Of a stretch of 64,000 nt of DNA, positions 55,673 through 64,000 are shown one piece after another. The notes under the pieces are model-generated. The model ran no database searches and had not been told where the DNA came from. It saw only the letters and a list, made by a program, of their open reading frames with translations. This stretch comes from Citrobacter enshiensis. Its GTDB lineage: Bacteria > Pseudomonadota > Gammaproteobacteria > Enterobacterales > Enterobacteriaceae. A program made the translations under genes and the position numbers. The DNA is taken from assembly GCF_029338175.1 (NCBI RefSeq), contig NZ_CP119862.1:2294001-2358000 (forward strand), in the 5' to 3' direction. The first letter of the stretch is position 1. Each line of letters begins with the position of its first letter.

Positions 55673-58312
55673 ATGAAGGGTAAATATAAAGCCGTTCTCG
55701 CACTACTTCTATTATTGACCCTGATACCGCTGACGTTGATTATGACGCTGGGGTTATGGGTTCCCACACTGGCAGGGATCTGGCTGCCCGTGGGTACGCG
55801 TATCGCGTTGGATAAGAGTCCGCGTATTACGCGTGATGGATTACACATTCCTGAACTGCGCTATCTGGTCGGTGACTGCCAGTTAGCGAAGGTGACCGAA
55901 GCCGGGCTTTCTCACCCGAGCCGCTGGCGGTTAAATGTTGGCGCAATCGAGCTTGATTCAGCCTGTCTGGCAAAACTCCCCGAGGCCACACAATCACCGG
56001 CTGCCCCCAAAACGCTGGCTGAATGGCAGTCAATGCTGCCCAATACCTGGATTAATATCGACAAAATTATCCTTTCGCCCTGGCAGGAGTGGCAGGGGAA
56101 ACTGTCGGTCTCTCTGACACCCTCTCTCCAGCAACTCCGTTATCAGGGCGATAAAGTCACATTCCAGGGCCACCTGCGCGGGCAGAATCTTACCGTCAGT
56201 GAACTGGAAGTGTCCGCTTTCGAGCAACAGCCGCCGGTGAAACTGGTCGGGGAGTTTACTCTGCCGTTGGTTCCCGATGGGCTGCCGGTGAGCGGTCACG
56301 CCGTGACCACACTCAGCCTGCCGCAAGAGCCATCGTTGGTGGATGCCGAAATTGACTGGCAGGACAACGCCGGGCAACTGGTGGTGATGGCGCGCGATAA
56401 TCCGGATCCGCTACTGGATCTCCCCTGGGAAGTGACGCGTCAACAGTTCACCATCAGCGACGGGCGCTGGGCGTGGCCATATCAGGGCTTTCCGCTCAGC
56501 GGGCGGATGGGACTCAAAATAGAGAACTGGCAGGCTGGCCCTGAAAATGCGCTCGTGAGCGGGCGGTTGAACGTGCTTACCCAGGGCGATGCGGGGAAAG
56601 GGAACGCGGTGCTGACGTTCGGACCGGGGAAACTCAGCATGGATAACAGTGAGATGCCATTGCAGGTCACCGGGGAAGCGAAACAGGGCGACCTGATTTT
56701 CTACGCCATCCTGCCCGCACAACTCACCGGGAGTCTGGCCGCGCCGCAACTGGACTTCGCGCCAGGCGCATTGCTGCGTTCCCGTGGCCGGGTCATCGAT
56801 TCTCTGGATATTGATGAGATCCGCTGGCCGCTGGCGGGCGTGAAGGTGACGCCGCGTGGAGTCGACGGCCGCTTGCAGGCCATTTTGCGCGCCCATGAGA
56901 ATAAAATGGGCGACTTTGTCCTGCACCTGGATGGCATGGCGAATGACTTTCTTCCGGATGCGGGGCGCTGGCAGTGGCGCTACTGGGGAACGGGCAGTTT
57001 TACCCCGATGCATGCCCACTGGGACGTCGCTGGTCGGGGCGAATGGCATGACGAAACGATCACGCTCACCGATCTGTCTACCGGATTTGACCAACTGCAG
57101 TACGGCACCATGAAGGTGGACAGCCCGCGTCTGATACTCGAACAGCCGGTGGTGTGGGTTCGTGACGCGAAGAAACCCGCCTTTAGCGGCGCATTGTCCT
57201 TTGATGCGGGGAAAACAACCTTTACCGGCGGCAGCGTGTTACCGCCTTCAACGCTGAAATTCAGCGTTGAAGGTCGCGATCCCACTTTTTTCCAATATAA
57301 AGGCGATCTGCATGCGGGGGCGATTGGTCCGGTACGGGTGAACGGGCGCTGGGATGGCGTGCGTCTGCGCGGGCAAGCCTGGTGGCCAAAGCAGTCACTG
57401 ACGGTCTTTCAGCCGTTAATACCGCCTGAATGGAAGATGAAATTACGCGAAGGCGAGCTGTATGCGCAGATTGCGTTCTCCGCCGCTGAGGATCAAGGTT
57501 TCGAAGCGGGCGGTCACGGGGTGCTGAAAGGCGGTAGCGCGTGGATGCCTGACAATGAAATCAATGGCGTGGATTTTGTGCTGCCGTTTCGATTTAGCGC
57601 AGGCGTCTGGCAACTGGGCACGCGGGGGCCGGTTTCGTTGCGGATCGCAGAAGTCATCAACCAGGTGACGGCAAAAAATATTACGGCCGACCTGCAGGGC
57701 AATTATCCCTGGAGCGAAGAGGATCCTCTGCTGTTGAGCGATGTCAGCGTTGATGTGTTGGGCGGGAAAGTCACCATGCAGCAATTGCGGATGCCACAGC
57801 ACGATCCGGCACTCCTGCGGGTACAGAATATCTCGTCAAGCGAGCTTATCAGCGCGGTCAATCCGAAACAGTTCGCCATGTCCGGTCCGGTGAGCGGTGC
57901 GTTACCGCTGTGGTTAAACAATGAAAAATGGATCATCAAAGATGGCTGGCTGACGAATCCGGGCCCGATGACTTTGCGTATTGATAAAGACACTGCCGAC
58001 GCGGTGGTCAAAGACAATATGGCTGCGGGTGCGGCGATCAACTGGCTACGTTATATGGAAATTGCCCATTCCTGGACGAAAATCAATTTAGATAATTTGG
58101 GTGTATTGACCATGCAGGCGACGATTGCGGGCAGCAGTCGCGTTGATGGAAAAGTGGGGCGGGTAAACCTGAACTACACCCACGAAGAAAATGTGTTTAC
58201 GCTCTGGCGCAGTCTGCGTTTTGGCGACAATTTACAGGCATGGCTAGAACAAAATACAGCGTTGCCAGAAACCCATTGCCCGGAAGGCAAGGAATGTGAG
58301 GAACCACAATGA
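55673..58312 (+). CDS. ydbH: AsmA-like lipid-transport protein YdbH
   Basis: 879 residues, exactly the E. coli length. One N-terminal membrane anchor (residues 7-29) is followed by a long periplasmic beta-rich domain of the bridge-like AsmA superfamily. With TamB and YhdP, YdbH moves phospholipids from the inner to the outer membrane; the three are redundant for viability in E. coli. It is first in ydbH-ynbE-ydbL, overlapping ynbE by 4 bp. Confidence 0.95.
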   Translation: MKGKYKAVLALLLLLTLIPLTLIMTLGLWVPTLAGIWLPVGTRIALDKSPRITRDGLHIPELRYLVGDCQLAKVTEAGLSHPSRWRLNVGAIELDSACLAKLPEATQSPAAPKTLAEWQSMLPNTWINIDKIILSPWQEWQGKLSVSLTPSLQQLRYQGDKVTFQGHLRGQNLTVSELEVSAFEQQPPVKLVGEFTLPLVPDGLPVSGHAVTTLSLPQEPSLVDAEIDWQDNAGQLVVMARDNPDPLLDLPWEVTRQQFTISDGRWAWPYQGFPLSGRMGLKIENWQAGPENALVSGRLNVLTQGDAGKGNAVLTFGPGKLSMDNSEMPLQVTGEAKQGDLIFYAILPAQLTGSLAAPQLDFAPGALLRSRGRVIDSLDIDEIRWPLAGVKVTPRGVDGRLQAILRAHENKMGDFVLHLDGMANDFLPDAGRWQWRYWGTGSFTPMHAHWDVAGRGEWHDETITLTDLSTGFDQLQYGTMKVDSPRLILEQPVVWVRDAKKPAFSGALSFDAGKTTFTGGSVLPPSTLKFSVEGRDPTFFQYKGDLHAGAIGPVRVNGRWDGVRLRGQAWWPKQSLTVFQPLIPPEWKMKLREGELYAQIAFSAAEDQGFEAGGHGVLKGGSAWMPDNEINGVDFVLPFRFSAGVWQLGTRGPVSLRIAEVINQVTAKNITADLQGNYPWSEEDPLLLSDVSVDVLGGKVTMQQLRMPQHDPALLRVQNISSSELISAVNPKQFAMSGPVSGALPLWLNNEKWIIKDGWLTNPGPMTLRIDKDTADAVVKDNMAAGAAINWLRYMEIAHSWTKINLDNLGVLTMQATIAGSSRVDGKVGRVNLNYTHEENVFTLWRSLRFGDNLQAWLEQNTALPETHCPEGKECEEPQ

Positions 58313-58500
58313 AAATGATGACTGCCATGCTGGCGCTGTGTGCCTCTGCGTTAGTGACCGGCTGTACGCCCCGTATTGAAGTCGCCGCGCCGAAAGAGCC
58401 CATCACCATTAATATGAATGTCAAAATTGAACATGAGATTCATATCAAAGTGGATAAAGACGTGGAAAGCTTACTGAAGTCGCGCAGCGATTTATTCTGA
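58309..58500 (+). CDS. ynbE: Outer-membrane lipoprotein YnbE
   Basis: 63 residues. The lipobox VTGC (Cys19) is in LVTGCTPRIEVAAP; the body KEPITINMNVKIEHEIHIKV is a single beta-strand-rich region. In E. coli YnbE is an outer-membrane lipoprotein that pairs with the C-terminus of YdbH to form a continuous intermembrane bridge. The start overlaps the ydbH stop (ATGA). Confidence 0.94.
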   Translation: MKMMTAMLALCASALVTGCTPRIEVAAPKEPITINMNVKIEHEIHIKVDKDVESLLKSRSDLF

Positions 58501-58504
58501 GGTC

Positions 58505-58831
58505 ATGATGAAAAAACAGCTAACACTGACTGTGCTTATTCTGAGCTTGCTGAGCGGCAATGTAATGGCGTTGACCCTCAACGATGCCCGAACGCAGGGG
58601 CGCGTTGGGGAAACGTTGAATGGCTATCTGGTTGCGCTGAAAAACGACGCGGAAACACAAACGCTGGTGACAAAGATCAATGAGGCGCGCAGCGCCAGCT
58701 ATCAGCAACTGGCTGAAACCAATCATATTTCGGTTGATCAGGTGGCGAAGATGGCCGGGCAGAAGCTGGTCGAACGTGCGAAGCCCGGCGAGTATGTTCA
58801 GGGCATCAACGGTAAATGGATGAAAAAATAA
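58505..58831 (+). CDS. ydbL: Periplasmic protein YdbL (DUF1318)
   Basis: 108 residues; starts at 58505 (MMKKQ) or one codon later. A signal peptide covers about residues 1-22 (GNVMALTLNDA cleavage). The DUF1318 body contains NARTQGRVGET-like LNDARTQGRVGETLNGY and ends YVQGINGKWMKK. It is reported to act as a chaperone limiting YnbE multimerisation. It lies 4 bases after ynbE and converges directly on feaR. Confidence 0.93.
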   Translation: MMKKQLTLTVLILSLLSGNVMALTLNDARTQGRVGETLNGYLVALKNDAETQTLVTKINEARSASYQQLAETNHISVDQVAKMAGQKLVERAKPGEYVQGINGKWMKK

Positions 58832-59740
58832 TTAGCGATAGCGCTTACGGTATTCTCCTGGCGAAATGCCGAAGCGTTGCTTAAAGGCAGTCGAAAAATG
58901 GCTATGATCGGCAAATCCCCAGGCATAGCCAATGCCCGCCAGCTTCTCTTCTCCGTTGGCCGTACGCAGCATTTGGGCGCAAAGATCAAGACGGCGATTT
59001 TTAATGTATTGCGCCACCACCAGACCTTTATCCGCGAACATGCGGTATAAACTGCGTACCGACATACCACTCTCGGTGGCGACCCATTCCGGGCGTAGCG
59101 TTTCTGACTGAATATGCGCGTCGATCAGCGACAATACATTGCGAAACTGCCGCTCTTTACGCGGCTGCAAGGTCTCCTGCTGTTGCAGGACTGGTCGTAA
59201 CAGACACACGATCGCTTCCAGCGCCGCTTCGCTTTCCGTCTCGCTCATGCCCGTGTTGCTCATGCTTTCCTGCAAAAGTCGGTGGCTCAGTTGCACGGTG
59301 GGCAGATCCCGCGAGAGTTTTTGCGCACAGCTGACTTCCTGAAAGCGAAAGTGTTGTTCGAGCATCTGCCGTGGCAGCAACAGTGAAACCTGACGGGCTT
59401 TTGCCGGCCAGTAAAAAGAGCAGGGGCGCGAGGCATCAATGAGCGTAATGTCGCCGGTTTCAAGTTCAATCTGGCGATCGTCTTGTTCCATGACGGCCTT
59501 ACCGTCAAGCTGGAACACGGTATAAAACCAGGCGTCATTGCTGTGCTTAATTTCCTGGCGGGTTCGGAACAGATTTACCCCTCCCACCGTGACCGTGCTC
59601 AACTTCAGATTGTTAGCAAAACTTGATTCCAGTTCGCCAACAAATTCTCCCGCCAATGGGCGGGCGGCAAAGCTGCCGCAAACCTGATTGATCTGCGCCA
59701 GCCACTGTTCATATTGGTCTTTCTCGCTCACACCAGCCAT
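58832..59740 (-). CDS. feaR: AraC-family activator FeaR
   Basis: 302 residues. A cupin-like N-terminal effector region is followed by a C-terminal AraC/XylS DNA-binding domain (about 200-300), with two helix-turn-helices (GMSVRSLYRMFADKG and GYAWGFADHSHFSTAFKQRF) and the closing GISPGEYRKRYR. It activates feaB and tynA in response to aromatic amines or their aldehydes. Divergent from feaB across a 235-bp control region. Confidence 0.95.
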   Translation of the reverse strand: MAGVSEKDQYEQWLAQINQVCGSFAARPLAGEFVGELESSFANNLKLSTVTVGGVNLFRTRQEIKHSNDAWFYTVFQLDGKAVMEQDDRQIELETGDITLIDASRPCSFYWPAKARQVSLLLPRQMLEQHFRFQEVSCAQKLSRDLPTVQLSHRLLQESMSNTGMSETESEAALEAIVCLLRPVLQQQETLQPRKERQFRNVLSLIDAHIQSETLRPEWVATESGMSVRSLYRMFADKGLVVAQYIKNRRLDLCAQMLRTANGEEKLAGIGYAWGFADHSHFSTAFKQRFGISPGEYRKRYR

Positions 59741-59879
59741 TTTTATCTCGCTGCCTTATGCATTGTTTTATTTCTGTTGCGTTAATGTTGCAAATAGCAA
59801 GGGCGTTGTGGGTGACTATAGGAAATAACGCTCGCCGGGCATAGCGTTTGTAGGGGTTATTCTTGGTATTTGCGGAGCC

Positions 59880-59916
59880 TGTCACAGCAAACAAAGCGAT
59901 TGTCACAGAGCAAAAA
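59880..59916 (+). promoter_or_regulatory. Pair of FeaR-binding-site matches upstream of feaB
   Basis: TGTCA-N8-AAA occurs at 59880-59895 and again at 59901-59916, both exact fits to the reported FeaR motif TGNCA-N8-AAA. The two lie in direct repeat with 21-bp periodicity (two helical turns), the usual arrangement for AraC-family dimers. The pair ends 59 bases before the feaB start. Confidence 0.75.
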
Positions 59917-59975
59917 GCCGGTTTCGTGAAGGCGGCATACACTGTCTGGACAACCTGCAACACTAAGGAGAATGT

Positions 59976-61475
59976 ATGTCTGATACACAGGTCACCGTCC
60001 TCGCAGCGGTACAACACTTTCTGGACAGGCAGCATGGGCTCTGGATTGATGGGCGCCAGACGCCCTCCGATGGCGATAAGCGGCTTAGTCTCTACAACCC
60101 GGCCACCGGTGAGGTGATTGGCTCAACGGCGGACGCCAGCGTCACCGATGTCGATCGCGCGGTGATGTCCGGCTGGCGTGCTTTTGTTTCTCGCACCTGG
60201 GCAGGAAAATTACCGGCTGAACGTGAGCGAATCCTGCTGCGTTTCGCCGATCTGGTCGAACAGCACAGCGAGGAACTGGCACAGCTCGAAACGCTGGAGC
60301 AGGGGAAATCGATCGCGATTGCCCGGGCCTTCGAAGTCGGTTGCACGCTGAACTGGATGCGCTATACCGCCGGATTGACGACCAAAATTGCCGGTAAAAC
60401 GCTGGATCTTTCGATTCCGCTACCGCAAGGCGCGCGTTATCAGGCCTGGACGCGTAAAGAGCCGGTGGGGGTGGTCGCCGGGATTGTGCCGTGGAACTTC
60501 CCGCTGATGATCGGCATGTGGAAAGTGATGCCTGCGCTGGCGGCGGGATGCTCAATCGTTATCAAACCGTCTGAAACCACGCCGCTCACGCTGCTGCGCG
60601 TCGCGGAACTGGCGACAGAAGCGGGGATCCCGGATGGCGTCTTTAACGTGGTGACCGGCAGCGGTGCCGTGTGCGGCGCAGCGCTAACCACCCATCCGCA
60701 TATCGCGAAAGTCAGCTTTACGGGCTCAACGGCGACGGGTAAAAACATCGCGCGTTCGGCGGCAGACCGGCTGACCGGCGTGACGCTGGAATTAGGCGGT
60801 AAAAACCCGGCGATTGTACTGAAAGATGCCGACCCGCAGTGGGTGATTGAAGGTCTGATGACCGGAAGCTTCCTGAATCAGGGGCAGGTGTGTGCGGCCA
60901 GTTCGCGCATTTACATTGAAGCCCCGCTTTTTGACACGCTGGTCAGTGGCTTTGAGCAGGCCGTCAAATCGTTGACCATCGGGCCGGGGATGTCGCTACA
61001 GGCGCAGATTAACCCGCTGGTTTCCAGGGCGCACTGCGACAAAGTACAGACCTTCCTTGACGATGCTCGTGCTAACCATGCGGAGCTTATCTCTGGCACG
61101 GCTGTACCGGACGCGAAAGGGTACTACGTGACGCCGACGCTGGTGGTGAACCCGGATGCGAAACTGCGCCTGACGCGAGAAGAAGTGTTCGGTCCGGTCG
61201 TTAACCTCGTACGCGTGGCGGATGGCGAAGAAGCGCTTCAACTGGCGAACGATACGGAATACGGTCTGACAGCGAGTGTCTGGACGCAAAATATCAGCAA
61301 AGCGCTGGAATATACCGACCGTTTACAGGCCGGAACAGTGTGGGTTAACAGCCATACGCTGATCGATGCCAACCTGCCGTTTGGCGGAATGAAACAGTCT
61401 GGCACCGGGCGTGATTTCGGTCCTGACTGGCTGGACGGCTGGTGTGAAACCAAGTCGGTGTGCGTGCGCTATTAA
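59976..61475 (+). CDS. feaB: Phenylacetaldehyde dehydrogenase FeaB
   Basis: 499 residues, NAD-dependent aldehyde dehydrogenase. The catalytic Cys is in [11 protein letters not shown], the general base Glu in [10 protein letters not shown], the nucleotide motif is [12 protein letters not shown], and [10 protein letters not shown] is present. It oxidises phenylacetaldehyde produced by TynA to phenylacetate. The ribosome site AAGGAGAATGT is strong. FeaR sites lie upstream. Confidence 0.96.
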   Translation: MSDTQVTVLAAVQHFLDRQHGLWIDGRQTPSDGDKRLSLYNPATGEVIGSTADASVTDVDRAVMSGWRAFVSRTWAGKLPAERERILLRFADLVEQHSEELAQLETLEQGKSIAIARAFEVGCTLNWMRYTAGLTTKIAGKTLDLSIPLPQGARYQAWTRKEPVGVVAGIVPWNFPLMIGMWKVMPALAAGCSIVIKPSETTPLTLLRVAELATEAGIPDGVFNVVTGSGAVCGAALTTHPHIAKVSFTGSTATGKNIARSAADRLTGVTLELGGKNPAIVLKDADPQWVIEGLMTGSFLNQGQVCAASSRIYIEAPLFDTLVSGFEQAVKSLTIGPGMSLQAQINPLVSRAHCDKVQTFLDDARANHAELISGTAVPDAKGYYVTPTLVVNPDAKLRLTREEVFGPVVNLVRVADGEEALQLANDTEYGLTASVWTQNISKALEYTDRLQAGTVWVNSHTLIDANLPFGGMKQSGTGRDFGPDWLDGWCETKSVCVRY

Positions 61476-61485
61476 TCTCTGAACG

Positions 61486-61517
61486 GATGCCCGGTAGCGC
61501 GTTGTTTACCGGGCATC
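61486..61517. terminator. Stem-loop downstream of feaB
   Basis: GATGCCCGGTA-N10-TACCGGGCATC is a perfect 11-bp stem 10 bases after the feaB stop. No T run follows (TCATATTG), so it may be a REP-like 3' stabiliser or a terminator. The remaining 61518-61752 shows a small CCACC/GGTGG hairpin and no gene. Confidence 0.65.
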
Positions 61518-61752
61518 TCATATTGCAGGCTGGATAATCCATCATCAAGAAATTGAGTCAATCGTACTAGTCTCCCGCACTTTTACCCCCGCAAAAATCA
61601 CCTGCATAGCCTGTGTAATTGACTTCGCGGACTAAACGCCCGAAAAGAAACCTCCGCCAGTTCTGTTAGATTGAAATCCATAGACAATCAGGCAAAGCCA
61701 AAATCGGTTGCTGACCGCCACCACAGGAGGTGGTGTTTATGCAGGGATAAAA

Positions 61753-61775
61753 AAAACGGCGCATCGCGCCGTTTT
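61753..61775. terminator. Rho-independent terminator of tynA
   Basis: AAAACGGCGC-ATC-GCGCCGTTTT, a perfect 10-bp stem with flanking A and T runs, usable from both sides; 14 bases after the tynA stop. Confidence 0.92.
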
Positions 61776-61789
61776 TCACATTCCCAACA

Positions 61790-64000
61790 TTATTTCTCTT
61801 CTTTAATCGCCCCTAGCGACGGCGTCTCGTCAAAGAAGTTCCACGGTTTCAACAGGGTATGAACCCACTCGGTTGGCATAATCGGCCACTCTTCCGCGCG
61901 GGCAACGTGGGTGGTGCCGGTAGTCATCCAGACCACGGTGTCGGTATTGTCCAGCGACTCGTTATCTTTGGTGTACTCCCCGAGCCCCGTATCATGTGTT
62001 GAACGGTTCGGGTATTTGCCTTCCGGGAAACGTTCATCGGCATGGTAACGCGTGACCCACAGCTGTTTGTCCATAAAGCTCAGACGGTGATAGATCCACT
62101 CATCCGGAGCGAATTTCGCGCCTGTTGCCACCGGGTGCGTACCGCCTGCGTAAGGAATGATCTGATAGGACACCGGGTTGCCCATGCGGTTTTCTTTGTT
62201 GGTGTTGCTCAGTAAACGAATGGTGCCAGGGTCGAACTTCTGCGCGGCCTCTTTCTCATTACTGATATTGTACTGATTAATCTGCATGGTGCTGGTACGC
62301 GGCCCGCCAGCGGTGTTCGGTTTCACTTCCGGGTCCATTGCCACCAGGCTGTTATTCTCGCCATCGACGTCTAAATCCAGACGGAAGTTATAAATATGCT
62401 GGTGGGTGGTGCCGACAATGTTGTGATCGATAAGCGTACCGTAACGGGTGTCGTCTTTTGCGCTCGGATCGTGCATCGTTTTCGCTTGTACGCCTTTCAC
62501 CGCTTCAATCCCGGTGGCGCCAGCATCAATGCCGATAGTGCCGTTCTGATGGAAAACCCAGTCAAAAATGTAGTCATAGTTGCCCACGGTGCTGATCCAA
62601 CGCACGACGAGCTCACGACGTTCGGTACTGACGTTGGGTTGCCCCATCTCCTGGTGCTTATATTCCGGGCCTGCGTAGCGCTCAAAAATAGCCACGGCGC
62701 GCGGAATCTCGGTCGGTTTGCCGGTGTAGTCCGCGATGGTTTCATCCAGCAGTACGGCGTTGCCCGGCGCATCTTTACCGCGCTCGATAGGTGAGGTCAG
62801 CGTCCCCATCCCGTAATCGCCGGAATCAAGATAGGCTTTAAAATACCAGCCAATGTCCGGGTCGCCGTAAGGAACGATCATGCCGCCCAGCGAACCTTCG
62901 TACATCACTTTGCGCTTCTTACCGTTATCGTTAAACGTGACGGTTGAAATGATCGGTCCGACGCGCGAGTTCAGACGCAGGTGGAAGTCCCAGTTTTGCC
63001 AGTGGATCATATCGCCGGTAATGGTGTAGTTCTTACCTTCAGGTTCGACGATCTGCAGCGGTTTTACCGTCGGGGCATGGCGATCGCGGCCGTCATACGC
63101 ACGCGGTGTCAACGGAACCGGAATCACCGGGCCATCTTCAATTTTGATGATTTTCTTCTGCTCAAGATCGACCACGGCGACGAGGTTTTCAATCGGATGC
63201 GCCCAGTAGTTACCGTCGCCGACATCCAGGTAGCTGATCACTTTCAGTAAGCGCGCATCCTGTTTTAAGCCATCTTTGCCGTCAAAGTAGCCGACGGTCA
63301 GCGGGGTGGTGATCACTTTTTTCGGGTCGGTGATGCCGTGTTTTGCCAGCGCCTGGGCATATTCTTCGCTGCCATTAATGACATTTTGCACGGTGGCGAA
63401 ATCGTCCAGCAAGACCATGCCGTGGGCATCTTTGACGGGCGTCCAGGATTCAATTTTTTTGTCATCCAGAGAGACCACGCCTTCAATGATGTTTTTACCA
63501 TCCAGCATGATGACATCGGCCTTACGGGGTTGTTTAACCGGGGTTCCGTTCAGGGCGAAATCCCAGACTTCCTCTTTGTTCGGCTCACGCAGTGAAATCT
63601 CGGTAAAGCGAGTATTCGGTTTGAAATCAGGCGAGGCTTTGACGATCTCGACGGCCTGTTTGATCTCGTCGGCGGTCAGCGAGTTAAGCGGGTGGGGGCG
63701 CTTCTCCACCTGGAAGGTTTGGTCCAGATCGGACTGAAAAACCTCATTAATGAAGCCGTCGGAGATCCAGGCTTTTTTGTTCTTCATCACCACCGGAACC
63801 TGTAACGTCAGGGATTTACCATTGACGATGGCCGTTTTCGCTCCCGGCTTAACTTTAACGAAAGCGCCGTCTTTGCTGATGGTGAACATCTGCGCGTAGT
63901 CATCCCACTGCACATCTGCGCCAAAATCCTGCAGGGTTTTTGCCATTGGCAGCATATGTGCTTCACTGCCATGTGCGAATGCCTGCGACTGCCAGGAGCA
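61790..64000 (-). CDS. tynA: Periplasmic copper amine oxidase TynA, N-terminus cut by window edge
   Basis: The visible 736 codons are open to the right edge, where the frame still reads SWQSQAFAHGSEAHMLPMAK, the end of the signal peptide and start of the mature protein; about 20 codons are missing. The topaquinone Tyr is in TVGNYDYIF, copper His ligands in TTHQHIYNF and near PTEWVHTLL, and the catalytic base Asp in YLDSGDYG. It oxidises phenylethylamine and tyramine in the periplasm to aldehydes, H2O2 and ammonia; FeaB handles the aldehyde. An internal ATG at 63955 is not the start. Confidence 0.96.
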   Translation of the reverse strand, partial: CSWQSQAFAHGSEAHMLPMAKTLQDFGADVQWDDYAQMFTISKDGAFVKVKPGAKTAIVNGKSLTLQVPVVMKNKKAWISDGFINEVFQSDLDQTFQVEKRPHPLNSLTADEIKQAVEIVKASPDFKPNTRFTEISLREPNKEEVWDFALNGTPVKQPRKADVIMLDGKNIIEGVVSLDDKKIESWTPVKDAHGMVLLDDFATVQNVINGSEEYAQALAKHGITDPKKVITTPLTVGYFDGKDGLKQDARLLKVISYLDVGDGNYWAHPIENLVAVVDLEQKKIIKIEDGPVIPVPLTPRAYDGRDRHAPTVKPLQIVEPEGKNYTITGDMIHWQNWDFHLRLNSRVGPIISTVTFNDNGKKRKVMYEGSLGGMIVPYGDPDIGWYFKAYLDSGDYGMGTLTSPIERGKDAPGNAVLLDETIADYTGKPTEIPRAVAIFERYAGPEYKHQEMGQPNVSTERRELVVRWISTVGNYDYIFDWVFHQNGTIGIDAGATGIEAVKGVQAKTMHDPSAKDDTRYGTLIDHNIVGTTHQHIYNFRLDLDVDGENNSLVAMDPEVKPNTAGGPRTSTMQINQYNISNEKEAAQKFDPGTIRLLSNTNKENRMGNPVSYQIIPYAGGTHPVATGAKFAPDEWIYHRLSFMDKQLWVTRYHADERFPEGKYPNRSTHDTGLGEYTKDNESLDNTDTVVWMTTGTTHVARAEEWPIMPTEWVHTLLKPWNFFDETPSLGAIKEEK

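Noticed and set aside
61671-61862. 63-codon open frame between feaB and tynA
   Set aside because: It runs across the tynA terminator and the antisense of the tynA 3' end; no support as a gene.

Overview
The window is chromosomal DNA of an enterobacterium very close to Escherichia, Salmonella and Citrobacter. Almost every gene matches an E. coli K-12 gene in order and length (sapABC, pspFABCD, ycjM-W with ompG, ycjXF, tyrR, tpx, ycjG, mpaA, mppA, ynaIJ, uspE, fnr, ogt, smrA, dgcM, zntB, fnrS, dbpA, ttcA, uspF, ompN, micC, nifJ, ydbJ, hslJ, ldhA, ydbH-ynbE-ydbL, feaR, feaB, tynA). Several gene blocks known from K-12 are missing: puu between sapA and pspF, pspE after pspD, abg and mcaS between ogt and smrA, and Rac at ttcA. 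Extra genes are present instead. Citrobacter is the best guess; this rests on recalled synteny, not on a search.

Layout. Bases 1-2772 hold the start of the sap transporter operon (minus). Bases 2885-5583 hold the phage-shock regulon with its sigma-54/IHF control region. Bases 5711-19612 hold a complete glycoside utilisation cluster: two phosphorylases (YcjM, YcjT), an ABC importer with an intact ATPase (YcjNOP, YcjV), the C3-oxidation/C4-epimerisation enzymes YcjQRS, beta-phosphoglucomutase YcjU, the porin OmpG and the LacI-type regulator YcjW. Two near-identical YcjW-operator-like sites lie at the ycjM promoter and at the ycjT/ycjU junction. Bases 19685-28059 hold ycjXF, tyrR, tpx and murein-peptide recycling genes (ycjG, mpaA, mppA). 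A DJ-1/PfpI gene and an unrecognised gene sit between mppA and ynaI.

Bases 31139-47661 carry stress and anaerobic genes (uspE, fnr, ogt, FnrS sRNA, ttcA, uspF, ompN, MicC sRNA) and three cyclic-di-GMP genes (dgcM, an MHYT-GGDEF-EAL gene, a CSS-EAL gene). Bases 47691-58831 hold nifJ, ydbJ, hslJ, ldhA, a further diguanylate cyclase, and the YdbH-YnbE-YdbL envelope lipid-transport set. The right end holds the aromatic-amine pathway feaR, feaB and tynA (cut by the window edge).

The most interesting hidden layer is a set of three decayed phage-type tyrosine recombinase C-termini, all on the minus strand, in the uspE-fnr gap (about 32.6-32.8 kb), just upstream of ttcA (about 43.43-43.58 kb) and upstream of ldhA (about 53.43-53.54 kb). 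Each is associated with a pair of imperfect direct repeats that look like att sites. They explain why a YCII-domain gene and a diguanylate cyclase interrupt otherwise conserved gene neighbourhoods.
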